Program-made: the position numbers and the translations under genes | Origin: Candidatus Accumulibacter appositus | GTDB lineage: Bacteria > Pseudomonadota > Gammaproteobacteria > Burkholderiales > Rhodocyclaceae | Length of the DNA stretch: 42,475 nt | Direction of reading: 5' to 3' | Assembly: GCA_000585055.1 (NCBI GenBank) | Contig: JEMX01000042.1 | Coordinates: forward strand, 9,711 to 52,185 | The notes under the pieces: model-generated | The model's input: only the letters and a program-made list of their open reading frames with translations | Database searches by the model: none | What the model was told of the DNA's origin: nothing | Shown here: one piece after another, positions 42,334 through 42,475 of the stretch | Layout of the letters: each line of letters begins with the position of its first letter | How positions within the stretch are numbered: the stretch's first letter is position 1

Positions 42334-42475
42334 GTAAGCGTCCAGCCCGCCCATCTGTAACTCGGCCTCGATCTACTTCAACCTCAATGTTTTCGAGGGG
42401 AGGCAAAAATGGACAAAGATGCAGAGCGGGAAAGGTACTGGCAAGGGCATGTGGGCGCCTGGCGCGCGAGCGGGG
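42334..42475 (+). mobile_element. Left end of an IS66-family insertion sequence (runs off the window)
   Basis: gtaagcgtccagcccgcc at 42334 matches the usual GTAAGCG start of IS66 inverted repeats, 10 bp after the DUF262 stop. The preceding 8 bp (ggagcacc) would be the target duplication if repeated at the far end. The first ORF behind it fits IS66 tnpA. Confidence 0.6.
42409..42475 (+). CDS. tnpA: IS66-family TnpA-like accessory protein, 5' end only
   Basis: Starts MDKDAERERYWQGHVGAWRASG after gaggggagg. The ERERYWxxHVxAWxASGLSQ pattern is that of the small DNA-binding TnpA of IS66 elements, of which only 22 codons are in the window. The tnpB and tnpC genes should follow beyond the end. Confidence 0.6.
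   Translation, partial: MDKDAERERYWQGHVGAWRASG

Overview
The window is GC-rich bacterial chromosome with dense coding and strong G/C third-position preference. The gene content points to a betaproteobacterium, probably Rhodocyclales and possibly Candidatus Accumulibacter-like: a polyhydroxyalkanoate phasin, a wax-ester/DGAT-type acyltransferase, an ActP-type acetate symporter end, an SLC5-linked sensor kinase, and menB/menC. The taxonomic call is inference from gene content, not from a marker gene.

Layout. 1-5.3 kb: the 3' end of an acetate/cation symporter with its terminator, then housekeeping genes (DUF1415, ribosome-rescue factor ArfB, DUF924), a divergent thioredoxin-like/HxlR regulator pair, a YjbQ-family protein and two tandem beta-hydroxyacid dehydrogenases. 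5.4-12.8 kb (minus strand): a small DRR-rich protein, a tightly coupled operon DUF2760-Hsp70-Hsp70, and an MscS-type channel. 13.1-17.8 kb: a complete sugar ABC importer (binding protein, two permeases, ATPase) with GC-rich hairpin repeats between the binding protein and the permeases. 18.1-21 kb: a DUF3014 membrane protein and a menB-menC pair. 21.1-28.4 kb: a signalling cluster made of a small membrane protein, an SLC5-STAC-histidine kinase, a single-domain response regulator, a degenerate kinase fused to a DnaQ-type exonuclease, and a CBS-DUF294 nucleotidyltransferase-like protein. This resembles acetate-sensing (CrbS-type) neighbourhoods. 28.5-34.1 kb: thioesterase, two paralogous tiny proteins divergent from a LysR regulator, phasin, wax-ester synthase and a Vgb-like propeller. 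34.4-38.0 kb: a second DRR-rich small protein, rarA, serS and tRNA-Ser(CGA).

From the tRNA-Ser onward (38.0-42.5 kb) the character changes to accessory DNA: a HicA-HicB toxin-antitoxin operon with a third coupled gene and a palindromic operator candidate, a truncated zinc-ribbon helicase-like end, a mobile-element-type small ORF, a DUF262 gene interrupted by an in-frame amber codon, and the left end of an IS66-family element running off the window.

The most unusual structure is a dispersed intergenic repeat of about 125 bp. It is built of three successive hairpins bounded by TTA(A)CGGT/ACCGTTAA-like inverted ends. I count six recognisable copies (two in a head-to-tail dimer), all between genes and several ending within 20-50 bp of a start codon. 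I do not recognise it as a named element.
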